Origin: Rehmannia glutinosa
Lineage: Eukaryota; Streptophyta; Magnoliopsida; Lamiales; Orobanchaceae
Assembly: GCA_016081115.2 (NCBI GenBank)
Contig: JABTTQ020001754.1
Location: 120,870-184,869 of the forward strand
Direction of reading: 5' to 3'
Length of the DNA stretch: 64,000 nucleotides
Shown: in pieces, positions 43,056 to 54,200 of the stretch
How the letters are laid out: every line of letters starts with the position of its first letter
Numbering within the stretch: the stretch's first letter is position 1
Program-made: the position numbers and the translations under genes
Notes under the pieces: model-generated
What the model was told of the DNA's origin: nothing
Databases searched by the model: none
What the model saw: the letters and a program-made list of their open reading frames with translations, nothing else

Positions 43056-43560
43056 TGACCAAAATCTTCTTCATGAGAGGGAAGTCTTCGAGCTAGTCCT
43101 CTTTCCAAGGGGGAAATTTTGTCGTCTTCTGCTCCTGGAACTACTAACTCCTTCGATTGGGAACTTGTCTGCACACATGCGCAAATGTTAGAGGGCCCGG
43201 GGGGTTTTCCCGGGAAGGCCCCTCCGACGCTCAAGTCAGCACGGTGAACGAGAGAGAATTAAGACAGTAAACGAATACTAAATGCGTAGAGAATAATTAA
43301 TTATGAGTTAATTACTTACAATTAATATGAGAAACCTTTTTATACCTGAGAGATGGGTCTCGTAGGCCGTGTAGGAGAAATTGGTCTATGGGTCAGTCCA
43401 CGTATGAGAAAACGACCGCTTGGGCCAAACCCAAACTCCTTTGGGCCGGTTTAATTATCAAGAGTTCATTGGACAATTAATATTAAATAAATAAAATATA
43501 AAATGAATTATATTTAATTAAATTATGAAATATCGTTTTTGTCCCCAACAATATGATTGA
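43056..43560 (-). mobile_element. LTR fragment, minus strand, with TATA box
   Basis: On the - strand TATAAAAAGG (43,335-43,344) is followed about 110-130 bases later by CGTGCTGACTTGAGCGTCGG and a CCCGGG-rich phrase, as in the leaders of several plant gypsy LTRs. A second, weaker copy lies at 39,290-39,600 on the same strand. No target duplication was found. Confidence 0.4.
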
Positions 43561-43634
43561 TTAGTATAAGTCGAATAATTGAATTAAAGGACCCCGTCAC
43601 TCACTTAGCTTAGCATTTTCCGCGTGTATACAAT

Positions 43635-43790
43635 GTTGTAAAAAGCGCTAGGCGCTCGCTAGGCGGCAGACTAGGGCCTAGCGCCTAGGCGGGATTAGGC
43701 GGGACTAATCGGGAAAAAAATTGTAGGCGGATAAGGAGGGCCTAGCGCCTAGGCGGGGATTAATCGGGGCTAGACGGAGATTTTTACAAC
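43635..43790. mobile_element. GC-rich MITE, copy 1
   Basis: This is a 156-bp element with perfect 10-bp inverted ends GTTGTAAAAA and TTTTTACAAC. The interior is built from CCTAGCGCCTAGGCGGG-type repeats. Copy 2 is at 49,182-49,341. No coding; presumably moved by an unrelated transposase. Confidence 0.7.
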
Positions 43791-43818
43791 TGAGCGTGTA
43801 TATCAATTAATTATTGAC

Positions 43819-43924
43819 AGAATGGGATTTCATTTTTTTTTTTTTTGAAAAGGAAAAACCATTGGATTAAAATTAAAGATGTTGGAAATCGTCCAACAAC
43901 AATTGAGAGAATGGGATTTCATTT
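43819..43924 (-). mobile_element. Short 5'-truncated non-LTR insertion with 17-bp target duplication
   Basis: AGAATGGGATTTCATTT occurs at 43,819-43,835 and 43,908-43,924. The 72-bp insert starts with a T run, so it is a poly(A)-tailed fragment on the - strand. Too short to assign a family. Confidence 0.7.
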
Positions 43925-44336
43925 AGTGATGTAGATATTTGTACAGTACGAAAAGTACTTCTTTACTAATCAAATGGGAGTTTTATCCTGACTGTCAATA
44001 AAAAAAATGGGAACACACAGCAACATTAAGCAGCAGCATTAATCAAATGTAGATATTAATATAATTTGTTTTAATTTTTTTAATAGAAGAAGATATTCTA
44101 TATTTTCACAAAAAAACACAGCAACATTAGGCAGAAAATCTATTATTACATTTTTTATATATTTCCCACGGAACCAAATCCGGATCCGCAAATCTCAGGG
44201 CCCCGACCGGATCCGCAGTCCTAATTTCACATTTTCACCCAACTCATTCATAAAATCTTTGCATAGTTCAACACTTTGGTTATCGACTGCCAGAAATCAC
44301 CTACTACGCCAAAAAATAAACCCAAAGCAAAAACCC

Positions 44337-45208
44337 ATGGGTTCCGTCATATCTAGCTTTATCGGTGGAGGAGAAGCGGCGGCGGCGGAATCAACCGCCG
44401 TCGAGTCATCTGGACCGTCGCGCGTCACCGCCTTCCACTCGTCGCAGCGCTGGCAGCTCCACTTCAACTCCTCCAAGCAATTAAATAAACTGGTCCCTCT
44501 CTTGACCTTATTATTCTCTTCCTTAATCCTTCTGCACACTTTTGACGATGTTTAGATCGTAACTGGAGAAACTTAACCTCGAAAATTTTCGATGTTTCTG
44601 AGTCCAATTCTAAGATCCGTATCGATTTTGGCATAGATTTGCTGTTTGTAAAAACTCATTCGAATTTTTTCGCCCAAATCTTAATGTTAAAGACTGTAAA
44701 TCCGTGTCGGGGAAATATAGCTTTAAGGTTTTCCGATCTGATATTTCTTTTATTTAATTTTGGTAATTGTTTGATTAGATGGTGGTGGATTTTTCGGCTA
44801 CATGGTGTGGGCCGTGCAAGATGATGGAGCCTGTCTTCAATGACATGTCTGCTAAATATGCTGACGTTGACTTTATCAAAATTGATGTCGATGAGCTCTC
44901 TGTACGTTATTTTTCATCTCTATTTCAGTTCAATCAAATGATGATGACGATGATATATATTTATATATTCTAATTCCTTTCTCAAACTTCTTTTCTCTTT
45001 TACTGCAAGTATTAATTACTGGATATGGAATTTTGGTTGATTTGTATAGGATGTGGCGCGGGAGTTTGGTGTGCAGGCAATGCCAACGTTCTTGTTGCTG
45101 AAGCAAGGGAAGGAAGTGGAGAGGGTGGTTGGAGCCAAGAAAGATGAGCTTGAGAAGAAAATCCTCAAGCACAGGAAGCTCCTAAATTTGCTGCATAATC
45201 TTTCTTGA
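44337..45208 (+). CDS. Thioredoxin h, subgroup II (three exons)
   Basis: Exons 44,337-44,492, 44,779-44,901 and 45,050-45,208 join in phase 0 with GT...AG introns to encode 145 residues. The product reduces disulfides in target proteins and is itself reduced by NADPH-thioredoxin reductase. The WCGPC active site is at residues 61-65, the buried Asp at 56 (VVDFSATW) and the cis-proline at 105 (AMPTF). The end KKDELEKKILKHR is typical of Arabidopsis TRX h2-like proteins. The roughly 35-residue N-terminal extension starts MGSVISS: Gly2 with Ser6 is a good N-myristoylation signal and fits membrane attachment known for this subgroup. The start ATG is the first one giving that extension. An upstream in-frame ATG at 44,259 would mask the glycine and is less likely. 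Confidence 0.92.
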
Positions 45209-45615
45209 AAATATTATTCTCCTGTGATTTGAAGTAGATATGAAATAACTGCAGATTGTTATTCTCTCTAGTTCTTTTAAATTATGTGCTATATTAGTAT
45301 GCTGTGATGATGATGGTGGATGTCTTGATATTGATGCATTTATGAGTAAAAACCATTCAAAGAATGGTAGTTTATAAGTTTAGGCAACTGTTGAAGTTCT
45401 TTGAAAAATGTTCTATGCATCTTAGGCTTCATTTGGGTCGATGAATTTAAACAAAGGATTTCAAATGTATAATAACAAATCCGTTGAATTTGTTTGGGTA
45501 ATCTCATAAATTAATGGATTCCAAATCATTTAGCACCTATTTTGAGCTACTTTTTTTTGAGTAATTATGATGAATTTCAAATCCATCTCATATGGAGTCA
45601 TTTGAAATCACTTTC

Positions 45616-45741
45616 TCAAATCCTCCTCTCAGTCCAAATCCTTCCATTCAACTGCAACCTTCCTCAAATCCTCCTCTCAATCCAAATCCTTCCATTCAAC
45701 TGCAACCTTCCTCAAATCCTCCTCTCAATCCAAATCCTTGC
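45616..45741. repeat. Tandem repeat, 48-bp period, about 2.6 copies
   Basis: Copies start at 45,616, 45,664 and 45,712 with TCAAATCCTCCTCTCA and are nearly identical. 48 is a multiple of three, so frames run through by chance; the location downstream of the thioredoxin gene argues against coding. Confidence 0.85.
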
Positions 45742-48109
45742 CTTGAGGTATTTCACTTTGCCAATTGTTTAGAATTTTTGTAGGATAAATGACATGTTAT
45801 CTTCCGAATTAGATTTTTGGTTACTGTATTGGTCTGGTACTCTCTCTCTTTTTTTTTCTTTTTCCCAAGTACGCTCTTTTTGTTTCCCACGCAAAGTACG
45901 CTCTTTCATTGTTCCCACACAAAGTACTTGAACCCATTTAGTGATAGCCAGTACGCCGGACTACCCCTAGCCCAAATATTTTTTCCGTTTAGCCAAAACA
46001 TATAAATTTTTCTAAAACGAATTTTACTTGCCTATATATTTAATTTTTCCCCAATTTGGGGGTATGCTGTGGACAGGGAAGCACCCTCTAGACACGCCCA
46101 TGGTAAACCCTATATGTGATTGTGTGAGTTAGATATAACTATTCAACATAATCTGTAGTTTATGGAAGTTATTGATCTCAATCACAAAAATTCTCCTGAT
46201 TATAGTCCCAATGAGTGAGGTTTGTTTCATTCATCATATCTCACAAGGATAAACTGTGTGATAGCCACCCCCTCCCCTCCCCAAAAAATAATCGAATCAA
46301 AATATCATTTCCTTTTTAGATCTAGAAGTGAGATCTCAGTGTCAAATCACTTTGCGTTTCTTGGAGTTGTTACATAGGTAATGAGTTGCTACCCAATTAG
46401 GCACCACCCAACTCCCATATGATTATAACATGTATCCCATTAGGACATGTGCATGTATTTTTCTTAATATATAAATCAAAACACGACACATGCCAAAATC
46501 AAATGGGAGTTGAGTAGCACCCAATTTGGGTAGACGCATCTAATTAGCCGGTGTTACAGTGAGTTGTAGACTTAGACTTGCTTGGTGGTATCACAGCATC
46601 TAATGCAGCGATGTTTGCTTCGAAATAAATTTTAGTTTTTGGTATAAAATTTTCAGCATAAATTTACAATTGAACTCTCTTATATATATATATATATATA
46701 TATATATTTCTGTCTTTAAAAAATTTCTGTTTGCACCTTTCTTTCTATTCGTCTTTATAGACACTTGGCCACTGTCACCCTAATCTTGCCTTGTTTCCTC
46801 ATTGTTTGTTTCTCCGTTCACTCCATCCCAACTCTATTATGAAGAAACATAATAGAAGTTGTTCGCTTTATGCCTTGCCACAATTGTCGTCTTGTCTTTT
46901 TTTTTCCCCCTCTCTTTCTTTTCTGTTCTCTTCTTCCCCTTTTGGGTCTCACATCATGAGATTGGCCCTGATGTCAGTACCAGGTCTTGTTCCCGTTACC
47001 ATCAGGCACCATGGTTATGTTTCATTTTCTGGGGTTCCACTTGTGACGAACAAAATTGGTGAAATTATATCCATAAAATAAAATAATATACTTAAAGGGG
47101 AATATTTGAATTTGATAATCGAGTGGAATATTAGATATTTGGACGTAAATTTTAAAAACAATAACGCTTGACTACTCTGGATTCCAAAGCTATTTTTCAG
47201 AAGTTGGATTATACAATAATTGGCATCGAATCATTATTAGTAGTTGTTTATATGCATGATAAATGAACGAACCTATTTTGATTACCCAACGGGGCCAGGA
47301 AGATTAAGGATAGTGCTTTACGGAAGGTTCTTTCATGCCAATTCAAACAAATGAATTGGGAGGTTGATTGTACACATCTATCACGCACAAGCGAACTAGG
47401 GGGCGAAGTATGCAATATTTTGTAAACGTTGGCATTATTCCTTTCATCCCTTCAAATTCATTTATTTGGTGTAAAAGTTGGCATTATTCATTTCATCCCT
47501 TCAAATTCAACACCTACTTCAAAAAAAAAAAAAAAATCAATATTTGCTTTATTCCTAGAAAATACAATCGAATTAAGCCCCATCATTCTTGTAAAAGCTG
47601 CATATAATCACAGAAAAGAATAAAAAACTAACGTTTGGTGTGTTTAAAATTTTTTTAGAGAAATTTCAAAATTACATTTTACCTCCGTCATATACAAAAA
47701 TAAATAAATAAAATTAAACAACCCCTTACCTTTATAGAAATATTAAAATTACCCCACTAAAATGTAAGATGAAATCTAACATCAAGGAGATTTTGTAATT
47801 TTAAAACTTCTCTCATTTTTTTTTTAAATACACCGAACCTGAGGGGTTTGGTTTTTTTCTTTTTTAACTATCCGTATATATAATCAAAGTAAGAGCAGTT
47901 CCCTTGCACTTTTTCTTTTCCCGTGAAGACTCTGCGTGCATCTGCAAAATCTCTCTATTAAACTATGTCAATCGAAAAAATACAATAAAGGAGAAAGAGC
48001 CTCAGATTTAATTTACCATCTATAGCTATTATATACATGAAAAAACAAATAACAATTGTGGCAACACAGAAGGGGTCAGCTTTGATTGAATTAACTTCTC
48101 AAAATTTCT
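45742..48109. other. Intergenic DNA between the thioredoxin and VIH genes
   Basis: No gene or element can be supported. There is a (TA)n run at 46,681-46,707 and pyrimidine-rich stretches. Both flanking genes point into this interval (convergent 3' ends), so it holds no promoter for either. Confidence 0.5.
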
Positions 48110-48229
48110 TCAGCTTGATTCTTGTACATTACTCCGAAATTTTCTGGGACTGGTACCACCTTGAACCACAAAAAAAGCTGCTTACCAACTAAAGGAAGGA
48201 CAATGTGAAAATCAAATTTTTTACTTACC
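48110..48229 (-). CDS. VIH: Alternative C-terminal exon of VIH
   Basis: After ..FNKQHGNTN the coding strand reads G|GTAAGT, a consensus donor. Without splicing the protein ends NGK with a TAA at 48,221-48,223. Splicing to 48,159 (acceptor TTCAAG) would replace this with about 16 residues ending at the TGA at 48,110-48,112. Both are plausible; the 67-bp intron is near the lower limit for plants. Confidence 0.45.
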
Positions 48230-51200
48230 GTTAGTATTTCCATGCTGCTTGTTAAAAGGCCATAGATTGACCAGGCGTTCTAAAACTGCAGCGCTTTTGG
48301 AGAAATAGCCCGAAAATCCTTGAGGAATCGACGGTGGAGGGAAATCTTCAGCTGGCATTGCAAATGGACGAATCATTTTCTCCATCATCTCTAAAGTCAA
48401 ATATGATCCAACTTCTTGCAGCCTCTCAGGACCCATTATTGGTAATGTGTGCTCCTGACGTAGTGAAGCTGCCTCGTTATCATCTCTCTGGGAAAATGAA
48501 AAAGAGAAAATGAAATTGGCTCACGGAGAAAATAGTCATTAGATAATTCTCTTGACTGCCTCTATTGAACAATATTCTCTCGTTTTTTGGGGTGGAAGGA
48601 CATTAATTGAAAATAGTGTCACTCGACTTGATTGAAATGGATGTTATATTTCATACAGTTGGTCAAGTAAACAACATTATAAGAGTTTCAACCTGATTTA
48701 CCATCGGGGTTTGATGTAATTACAGAATAAAGTCAGCTATCTTTCAATATAACAAATACCCCATAAAGGTATTATAAACACCCACTGAGGTTTGCATTTC
48801 TCATAACAAATATTCCACTATCCAGGTTGTTGCTATTTGTAAAATAGAAACAAATATTAAGGGGGACTTGTAAGTGTGAAAGATAGATTCAATTTTTTGT
48901 AATTAGACTAAACCTCAAGGGTATTTTTTGTAATTAAATATCAAGAATAGCATACAGCTCAGCCACCATTATTTAGAAACCAAAAAGCACGATGATGTCA
49001 AAAAGAAGGTTACCTCCAACGGGGATAAATCTGCACCTCGGCTAAAAGTCATCTCTATGCGGAATCTCTTTGGATCTTCCAAAGCCACCTGCATTTAATT
49101 TTAGATACTCATGGTGCTACCAAACTATTATAAAAGTAAACATCAAAAACCATCTTGTTTAATGATTTAGTTTTTTCCCGTGTTCTAAAAAGCGCCTAGT
49201 CGGGCGGCAGACTGGAGCCTAGCGCCTAGGCGGGACTTAGGCAGGGTTAAGCGGGGCCTAATCGGAAGAAAAACCTAGGCGGACAAGAGGAGCCTAGCGC
49301 CCAGGCGGGACTAATCGGGGCTAGGCAGGGATTTTTAGAACATTGGTTTTTCCCCTACCCAATTCAAACTGGAAGCAAAGTGATTTTTTTTTTTTGGGGG
49401 GGGGGGGATAAGAAACATATTTTTTATTGATGTAATGTAATATAAAAGTTACATAGAGTGGATAAGACATCCACACCAGATTATACAGATCTTTGACAAA
49501 AATATTATAGAGCTATCCTCCAATCCAATCTCTAATCAACTCGGATACGAACAGATGCTTGAATTCATTATGCTCTATTACCATGAAGCCACCCATTAAA
49601 TTAATTCTATCCCAACATTCTAAAATTGATTCTTTCCTATCGTTGAAAATTCTGTTGTTTCTTTCCAACCAAACATACCAAAGTGGTTGTTGCGTCAATA
49701 TCTTCACAAGTATGTCGAAGTTGTATGCCCTCATTCAAATAAATAGGATTAGGATGAACGAAAACATTTCAATGGGAGTGATAATTGTACCTCAGAATCA
49801 TATTCCAACACCTTACCTTTAACAGATGCTAATTTACAAATTCTTTTCTCAACTAGTCATCATAACTCACATGAAAGAATCCTCATGTTATAATAGCCTA
49901 ATTTCGACTTCAGGCAAAAGTTAAATATTTTTGGGAAAGATGGAAACCATTAGATTAAGAGTACCAACCTCTGTGTTCTCAAACAACCTCAATACAATGT
50001 AACTCATGTAATCAAGCTCCTTTGTCCTATACAAGCGCTCCAAACCATTATCACAAACAAGGCTCGGTTCTCCTTGAAGAGATTCATCCAGGTTGCAATA
50101 ACGAAGAACATTCATCAATGAATGGATATGGGACTCCTGTCATTTCATAATATAAATAAAGATCAGCTTAATTTGGATTAGAGACAGATGAAAGCGTAAA
50201 TAATTTCAGACGAAAAAAGGCAAGTTGCAACAGGGAAAAATTGAAATACAGAAAAAATTATTGGAGTATCTTAATGCTAAAAATGATTGAAGGCCAGCCA
50301 ATGTCACGCCTCAACATAACAGAGGTAGTGCAGCCCATTACACAATACGTGTGAACAGCCTGGCCGAACTAATCCAGTTTGAACCATGAAAATCCTCTAT
50401 ATTTCTTTATTAGGTCTCACTCTTAAACTTTATACTGAAATATCTCATCACAATGCTATTTACGGGGAACCCTACTTCATGGAAAATTTGATAGTAAATG
50501 ATGTCTAGGAAATAGCCATAACGATGGTAACCTTTAAAATCTCTCAATGATAGGCATCAAGGCTCCTTTCAATCAATCAAATCTACTGGATAAAAGACTT
50601 TTTAAGAAATTAACTGAATAAGTGGTTCAACAAAATCCTATAGATTTGAGTCGACGCATACAAGATCCTGCAATAAACCATCTTTATATATCTAATTTGG
50701 AGCCTGCTACACTTGTGAATTCTGATATTAATATCCCCAAATAAAGAAGGAAGCACAATTAATGAAGCAATGGGCAATTATTCATGTTTCAAGACAACCA
50801 CAGGAAACAGAGTTGAGGTGGAAAAAAATAAAGTAATCAAATAATGCAATAATGTTTTACTCACTGAAGTAAAGTACAGCCGTGTTCGCACATGACGCTC
50901 TGGTGTTTTCACGTTCGCATATCTGATGGAAGAAGTCAAAATCGTATGATTGGAACAAACTATCCCTCACTCCCGATATCTTATAAGAAACTTTGCTTAT
51001 GGATATAATCATAATGATCAATGATAATTAGAAAGCATTAAGGACAGTGTGTGCTTGTGGGTGAAGAAGAAATATTGTGATTTACTTGGGGTCCAAACGA
51101 TATTTAATTTCTTTGTCATCGTCATCATCTTGATCCATTGACATGTCACTGGTAAAACTAGCTCTTCTTGAGCCTTCAATCTTACTGTGAGACTTTGAAT

Positions 51201-54200
51201 GGTAATCTGTATCTTCTTTTCCAGTGCTAGAGACTGCTGAATTATTGTCTTGATTACTCTTCAACTCCGCAACACTGAGTGCTTCTTCTCGTGTGTTTCT
51301 CAGATCAATCAAGATTTTTCCCAACAATCGGCGAGCAATCTGAGGTTCCGTAAAATAAGGCCATACAAGAAGGATATGTTATGATTTCAAAGAAAATTGT
51401 GTAAACAACTTCATCTATTGAGTGTCTGTATGTATGTATGTGTGTGTTGAGAACTTTGCAAAACTTGATGAAATAGACATGCCAAGACAAATGATAAAAC
51501 ATATTCAGGTATATAGAAAACTATACTTCCGAAAACAAAAAACACAATGAAACTTTCATCAGCATCAAAATTCTTGAATTTATTTATATAGGGTCAATTG
51601 GTTTCCTGCAACCAGTCTTTTCAGAGTTATATATAATTTGAGGTAACTACTGTAAATCTGACTTTAAGGAAAAGTGAGAAATATAGTCCAATAGCTAAAA
51701 TTAGAACTGAATCTAACCTTTGAGCCAATTTTCAGTTTTTGCATCGGATTGATTCCGTACTCATTTGGAATAACACCATCTGCAAGTAACTGGAGAAAAA
51801 AGGAGCCACGGAATATACTGAGCATCAGTAACCACCCAAACCCCAACAACATATATGCTTTTTCCCATGCATTGAAATGAAAGCGGGTGTGGCACATAGA
51901 AGATTCTCAGCATCAACAATAAGTGAGAGACCTCTCTTTCTTTTTTTTCCGTTTGTTTATATTTTATTTCATTTATTTACAAATTTATTTTGAGGGGTGC
52001 GAGTGGGGGTCACGATCAACCCGGAAGAGCGCACATGCATTCGAAAAATCGCTATTTCATACCTGAGCAACTTTGAATAGTTCATCTAAGCCGTCTAGTT
52101 TTAGATGTGCATTGTGCAACAGATCATATCTGTTAAAAGAAAGGCATAATAAGGAAAAATCAGAACCACGGCAAGGAAATGATCTGTTAGTCTTCTCTTT
52201 AGCTCTACATTCAGGTGCCAAACATAATGCATGTTTCCACGATAGAATATATTGTTATATTAATGCATCAACAGAATGGAGCTCCAAATGGTATGCCAGA
52301 AAGCCACATGGAATCCCCTCCACCAATGGCGGAGCCAGGACACGATAATGGGGTGGGCCGATACACGAAAGTGGGGTGGGCCAGATAGATAACCCAACAA
52401 AAATCATATAAATTCTAACTAATTTTTTTTTTTAAATCTTACTGATATTTTTTTAAGAGAGGAGGGGGGGGGGACCCAACTATGCCAGTGCCCTCCACCC
52501 CATCCCCAAGGTCCTCTCTTTTTAAAAGCCTGCCCGAAGCAAAACTTACAAAAGAATAACAAGAAGGTGAGTATTGATAAAATAATGGAGCCTGAATGAA
52601 ATTTTAGCACATCACAAGCACAATATTCCATTATTCCTGGTGAAAGTAAAACGGACATGAATAAACTTCCTTTTACACGTAAAAACAACATGATATTACC
52701 AACATGAAATACTAGTTCCTTACTTGCAAGAGTCGTAAACATCAGGAATTTGTGTTATATCAAACCGCCTGCAGTTATGTGCAAAATGTAAGTTAGTTAA
52801 ACTACCTACAGCTGGAGTTAGCCAAACCTGATACAAGAGTTTGCTACTGCAGCACTTTTATTTGTTGTGGAAAATAGAATAAGAAAAGGACAATAAAATA
52901 AAAATTGGAAAAGGAAAGATGACCAGAGAAGACTTACTCTTTACGTTCATTATACAAATCTCTCTCAAGTTTTCTCCAGCGAGCAAACATGAGAAGAAAT
53001 CCCTCGCTACCGCAAGGAAGCCCTGAAGCAATCCGGTCAACATCTATATTCGTCTTACCAAGTGCCTTAGCTTGATCATATGGAGGAATTATATCATATG
53101 AGCTTGTCTCAGCAAGCTCCTCATCTTCATCCTTGGCAAGAAGTCTTACTTGTTCGGTAACCTTCTTTGTTAACTTTACCTAATAGTGATCGTGATAAAA
53201 CAGTAAAAACCAAGCAAATGTTTGCTAGTGTAAATCAAATAACATACTTGACAATGAAAAAACATGTAGTATGGGCAGAGGCCACTAATGAGTTATACAT
53301 GATGTCAGCACTTTTTTACCAATTTGGGTAATAAATCAGAGGCATTTGCAGGAAGTCCAGCTCCATCAACCATCCAGGGTTTTTCTCGTAAGTCACTGCT
53401 AAGAACAGCTTTTATTCCAGAAGTTATAATCTCATTTAACCTGGCCTGGGACAAGGAAAACAGAAAAGAAAGTTGATTAAACAGAGATAATTACAAGAAA
53501 CTGAGACATCTTTTTCCAATTTTCGGTAGTTGATATTCCAAGACTCAGATGTGAGATCTAAAGCAGAACTTCTCAATCACTTGCCATATACTTCAAACAG
53601 AAATCGTAAGAATAATAAAATCAAAAGCCTTTCAAATTTCACAAATTTGTTTTTAGAAGCATCTTTCACGAATTTTATAAGAAGGGTTTGGATAAGGACC
53701 TTTAAATGGGTGAAAAACCCAAATTGAATACATATATAATTATATATGCATTTTGGTATTAATAGATTAATGACAATTCATCTTTAGTCTTCTCCAATTC
53801 ATGGACACAGCAGATAAGCCAAGTAATAAACCAGCTGTGGAAGTGACCTTTCTTTGACACGGATTGGATAATACAATAGTTCGGGAATGACATGATGACA
53901 ATCAGACTATGACAGACAGGAAAACACTTCATCACTAGCAGATTACAGCTTATAAACTTTCTTTCGAGGGGATCAATCAGGTACAGGAACGTTGCTTGAA
54001 ACTAATCTGAGCAAATCATTTATTCAGGTGAAAACTTATGCAACATTCAGCATCAGGAGGTTGATTTATTGTAACAAACATAAAATTCATGAGGTCCCGC
54101 AAGCCAGGTCATAATGGTTAATCAAATTAATTATCAAGTCATGGTTAAACGCAACTCAAATTTTCTCATCTTTTCTTTTAATTGATCCAAAAATAGCAAT

